DNA of 64,000 nucleotides, from positions 1,240,001 to 1,304,000 of the forward strand of contig NZ_CP058559.1 in NCBI RefSeq assembly GCF_014467015.1, read 5' to 3'. Source of the stretch: Alkalicella caledoniensis (GTDB taxonomy: Bacteria; Bacillota; Proteinivoracia; Proteinivoracales; Proteinivoracaceae). The position numbers and the translations under genes were made by a program. Below, piece after piece: positions 61,869 through 64,000 of this stretch (its first letter is position 1; every line of letters begins with the position of its first letter). Below the pieces are notes generated by a model. It was not told the DNA's origin and made no database searches. It was given only the letters and a program-made list of their open reading frames with translations.

Positions 61869-62832
61869 ATTTCATGTATAAATGACAAGCAACTAGTGAC
61901 TTTTCTACTTCCTTTAACACAGGTCTTTCCCCTTTACATAAGTCCATCACCTTAGGGCAACGGGTACTAAAAGGACACCCCTTTGGCGGATTAGAGGGGC
62001 TTGGAACATCCCCTTGAAGTATGAATTTTTCCCTTTTAACTAAGGGGTCAGGTATTGGCACCGCAGCTAGCAAGCTTTGGGTATATGGATGTAAAGGGTT
62101 TGTGTATAGGGTTTTTACATCTGCTTTTTCCATGATGCTACCTAGGTACATTACACCCACTGTGTCGCAAATATGTGATACAACGCTTAAGTCATGGGAA
62201 ATAAACAAGTAGGTTAGGTTTAGTTCTTGTTGTAGTTTAATTAGCAAGTTTAAAATCTGTGACTGTATGGACACATCCAGGGCTGATACAGGTTCATCAA
62301 GTACTACAAACTCAGGTTTAAGAATCAACGCCCTTGCTATACCTATACGTTGGCGTTGACCGCCTGAAAATTCGTGGGGGTAACGGTACATATGATATTC
62401 ACTAAGCCCCACTGCCTCAAGGATTTCCAAAATCATATTTTTTCTTTTATCCTTTGGGACGTTATGGGCACTTAGAGGCTCCATAAGGATATCCATTACT
62501 TTTAGTCTAGGGTTTAAGGAACTATATGGATCTTGAAAAACAATTTGTGCCTTTTTCCGCTCTTGTCTTAGCTTTTCTCCCTTTAGTTTTGCCCAGTTTG
62601 CTCCAGCTATAAACACATCCCCTTCTGTGGGCGTAGCTAGATTTAAGACCAATTTCCCCATGGTAGATTTCCCACAGCCTGATTCACCCACTAGGCCAAG
62701 GGTCTCCCCTTTGTTAATAGACAGATCAACTCCATCCACAGCTTTCACAGAGCCAACAACCTTATTTAGTATCCCACCATAAATGGGGAAGTATTTTTTA
62801 ACACCTTTTACTTCTAATAGTTTCTCCCCCAT
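61867..62832 (-). CDS. oppF: Oligopeptide/dipeptide ABC transporter ATP-binding protein OppF
   Basis: The 321-residue ATPase has Walker A GLVGESGCGKSTMGKLVLNL, signature FSGGQRQRIGIARALIL, Walker B FVVLDEPVSALD and the peptide-transporter C-terminal extension with CPFSTRCPKVMDLC and CHLYMK, whose cysteines may hold an iron-sulfur cluster in relatives. The oppD stop TAA is directly followed by the oppF ATG, and the ribosome site lies in oppD. A nickel importer of the same family cannot be excluded. Confidence 0.93.
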   Translation of the reverse strand: MGEKLLEVKGVKKYFPIYGGILNKVVGSVKAVDGVDLSINKGETLGLVGESGCGKSTMGKLVLNLATPTEGDVFIAGANWAKLKGEKLRQERKKAQIVFQDPYSSLNPRLKVMDILMEPLSAHNVPKDKRKNMILEILEAVGLSEYHMYRYPHEFSGGQRQRIGIARALILKPEFVVLDEPVSALDVSIQSQILNLLIKLQQELNLTYLFISHDLSVVSHICDTVGVMYLGSIMEKADVKTLYTNPLHPYTQSLLAAVPIPDPLVKREKFILQGDVPSPSNPPKGCPFSTRCPKVMDLCKGERPVLKEVEKSLVACHLYMK

Positions 62833-63825
62833 TTACACTACCTCCTCAGTGACTTCATATAAGTGACATCTGCAGCTATGTTTTCTCCCAAAAAGTAATA
62901 GTTCTGGACTGGTTTTTTTACATATATCCATAGCTTCTTCACATCTTGGTGCAAATTTGCAGCCTGTTTCTATGGTCCCTGGTGCAGGGACTTGACCTTT
63001 TATGGATGGTAAAAGGCCACGGCTTTCACCCAATTTAGGAATTGATTTGAGTAGCCCCTTTGTGTATGGGTGTTTAGGGGTTTTAAAGATAGTTACCACA
63101 TCCCCTTGTTCCACTAACTCTCCCGCATACATCACCATTACCCTATCACACATTTGCGCAACAACTCCAAGATCGTGGGTAATAAACAGTATGGACGTTT
63201 CGGTTTCTTCTTTTAGGTTTCCCATTAACTCCAGTATCTGTGCTTGAATAGTTACATCTAGGGCTGTTGTAGGTTCGTCTGCAATTAGTAGTTTTGGCTC
63301 ACAAGCAAGGGCTATGGCAATCATTACCCTTTGACGCATTCCACCAGATAGCTCGTGGGGATAACTTTTATAGACTTCGTCAGGTCTAGGTATTTTTACC
63401 TTTTCAAGCATTTCAATGGATTTATCTTTAATTTGCTTTTTATTTAGATTTGTGTGTATATACAATACTTCGTCTAGTTGTTCTCCTATTGTCATAACGG
63501 GGTTAAGTGAAGTCATAGGCTCTTGAAATATCATGGATATCTCATTGCCTCTGATTTTAGACATGAATTCATCGTTTTTTATTACAAGGTTTTCACCTTT
63601 GTAGGTTATTTCTCCACCATACACTTTTCCTGGTGTGGTGTCCAAAAGACCCATGATAGAAAGGGATGTTACACTTTTACCGCAGCCTGATTCCCCAACT
63701 AAACCTAAGGTTTCGCCTGGATAAATATCGAAGGATATCCCATTTACCACTGTGACACTCCCTTTTTCTTGGGCAAAGTCTATTTTTAGGTCTTTAACTT
63801 CTAGTACTTTTTTTGTGTTGTTCAT
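62833..63825 (-). CDS. oppD: Oligopeptide/dipeptide ABC transporter ATP-binding protein OppD
   Basis: The 330-residue ATPase has Walker A GLVGESGCGKSVTSLSIMGL, QEPMTSLNPVMTIGEQ, signature LSGGMRQRVMIAIAL, Walker B LLIADEPTTALD, switch THDLG and the C-terminal GCKFAPRCEEAMDIC extension. The ATG at 63825 is preferred because GGAGG lies eight bases upstream; an ATG at 63831 is only two bases from that site. It lies between oppC and oppF. Confidence 0.93.
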   Translation of the reverse strand: MNNTKKVLEVKDLKIDFAQEKGSVTVVNGISFDIYPGETLGLVGESGCGKSVTSLSIMGLLDTTPGKVYGGEITYKGENLVIKNDEFMSKIRGNEISMIFQEPMTSLNPVMTIGEQLDEVLYIHTNLNKKQIKDKSIEMLEKVKIPRPDEVYKSYPHELSGGMRQRVMIAIALACEPKLLIADEPTTALDVTIQAQILELMGNLKEETETSILFITHDLGVVAQMCDRVMVMYAGELVEQGDVVTIFKTPKHPYTKGLLKSIPKLGESRGLLPSIKGQVPAPGTIETGCKFAPRCEEAMDICKKTSPELLLFGRKHSCRCHLYEVTEEVV

Positions 63826-63859
63826 GTTCATGCCCTCCTTTAGTTAACCTTAGCTTTGC

Positions 63860-64000
63860 TTAGTCTTTTATTTTGGGGTCTAGAGCATCCCGCAATCCAT
63901 CACCTAATAGGTTAAATGCCAGTACTGTTATAACAATTGCTAATCCTGGAAATAAAGTGGGGTGAAATACATTTCTACTACTGTTTTTCGCTGCATTTAA
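63860..64000 (-). CDS. oppC: Peptide ABC transporter permease OppC/DppC, C-terminal fragment
   Basis: The last 46 codons read on the minus strand end [20 protein letters not shown] and [16 protein letters not shown]. This is the nearly invariant C-terminus of DppC/OppC permeases, with the final membrane helix and the [10 protein letters not shown] box. The rest lies beyond the window. The gene ends 35 bp before oppD, so it belongs to the same operon. Confidence 0.93.
   Translation of the reverse strand, partial: LNAAKNSSRNVFHPTLFPGLAIVITVLAFNLLGDGLRDALDPKIKD

Overview
The window is about 64 kb of AT-rich chromosome from an endospore-forming Gram-positive bacterium, most likely an anaerobe of the class Clostridia. 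Support for this comes from SpoIIP, a YheC/YheD-type coat ATP-grasp protein, a GerE-like LuxR regulator, WhiA, sigma-54, a membrane-bound K+-type pyrophosphatase, a CBS-containing family II pyrophosphatase, and many GGAGG ribosome sites with frequent TTG and GTG starts. A complete bacillithiol gene set (bshC-bshB1-bshA) is notable for a clostridium-like genome. I cannot name the species from sequence alone; a Proteinivorax/Anaerobranca-type lineage is only a guess.

Layout. 1-2.6 kb: accessory DNA with a small PD-(D/E)XK-like protein between two palindromic repeats, an unknown membrane protein and a MITE-like element. 2.6-14.3 kb: the ssrA (tmRNA)-smpB-rnr-secG ribosome-rescue/RNA-decay neighbourhood on the minus strand. 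It is interrupted by an IS1202-type element inserted exactly between smpB and the ssrA promoter, and by a degenerate M1-peptidase-like protein, an HD protein, a beta-carbonic anhydrase-like protein, a carboxylesterase-like hydrolase and hppA. 14.3-16.6 kb: decayed IS1634-like DNA and a secreted/membrane protein pair of unknown function. 17-24.2 kb: the cggR-gap-pgk-tpiA-gpmI-eno glycolytic operon with a well-matched CggR operator. 24.3-32.9 kb: an HD protein, rpoN, divergent rpmE, whiA-glmR-rapZ, two PHP-family proteins and a ROK glucokinase. 33-44.7 kb: spoIIP, a NapH-like ferredoxin membrane protein, degV, a phnD-phnC-phnE transporter with a double-length PhnE, trxB-trxA, an MFS transporter, an orphan sugar-type binding lipoprotein and a glucodextranase-C-like surface protein. 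45-50.8 kb: a regulated family II pyrophosphatase and the bacillithiol operon. 50.8-52.8 kb: an IS3/IS150-type element with an A AAA AAG frameshift site. 52.8-59.5 kb: a hydroxyacid dehydrogenase, a holin-like membrane protein and a probable late-sporulation coat/exosporium cluster. 59.5-64 kb: yqeC, fetAB and opp/dpp peptide transporter genes running off the edge.

How it fits together. The most coherent under-described locus is 54.4-59.4 kb. Two paralogous acidic Cys-rich proteins, each preceded by a CACC-N16-CATA sigma-K-like promoter, surround a CAP-domain secreted protein, and are followed by a GerE-like regulator, a YheC/YheD-like ATP-grasp protein and a protein that looks like an N-acetylmuramoyl-L-alanine amidase stripped of its zinc ligands. 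A second signal links trxBA and the NapH-like gene: both have a TTGACA/TAnAAT promoter followed immediately by a CsoR/CstR-type palindrome, which suggests a shared copper- or sulfur-responsive repressor. Intergenic regions carry clusters of short palindromes whose arms differ but whose tail (GGCTACAA or CCCTACAG) is constant.
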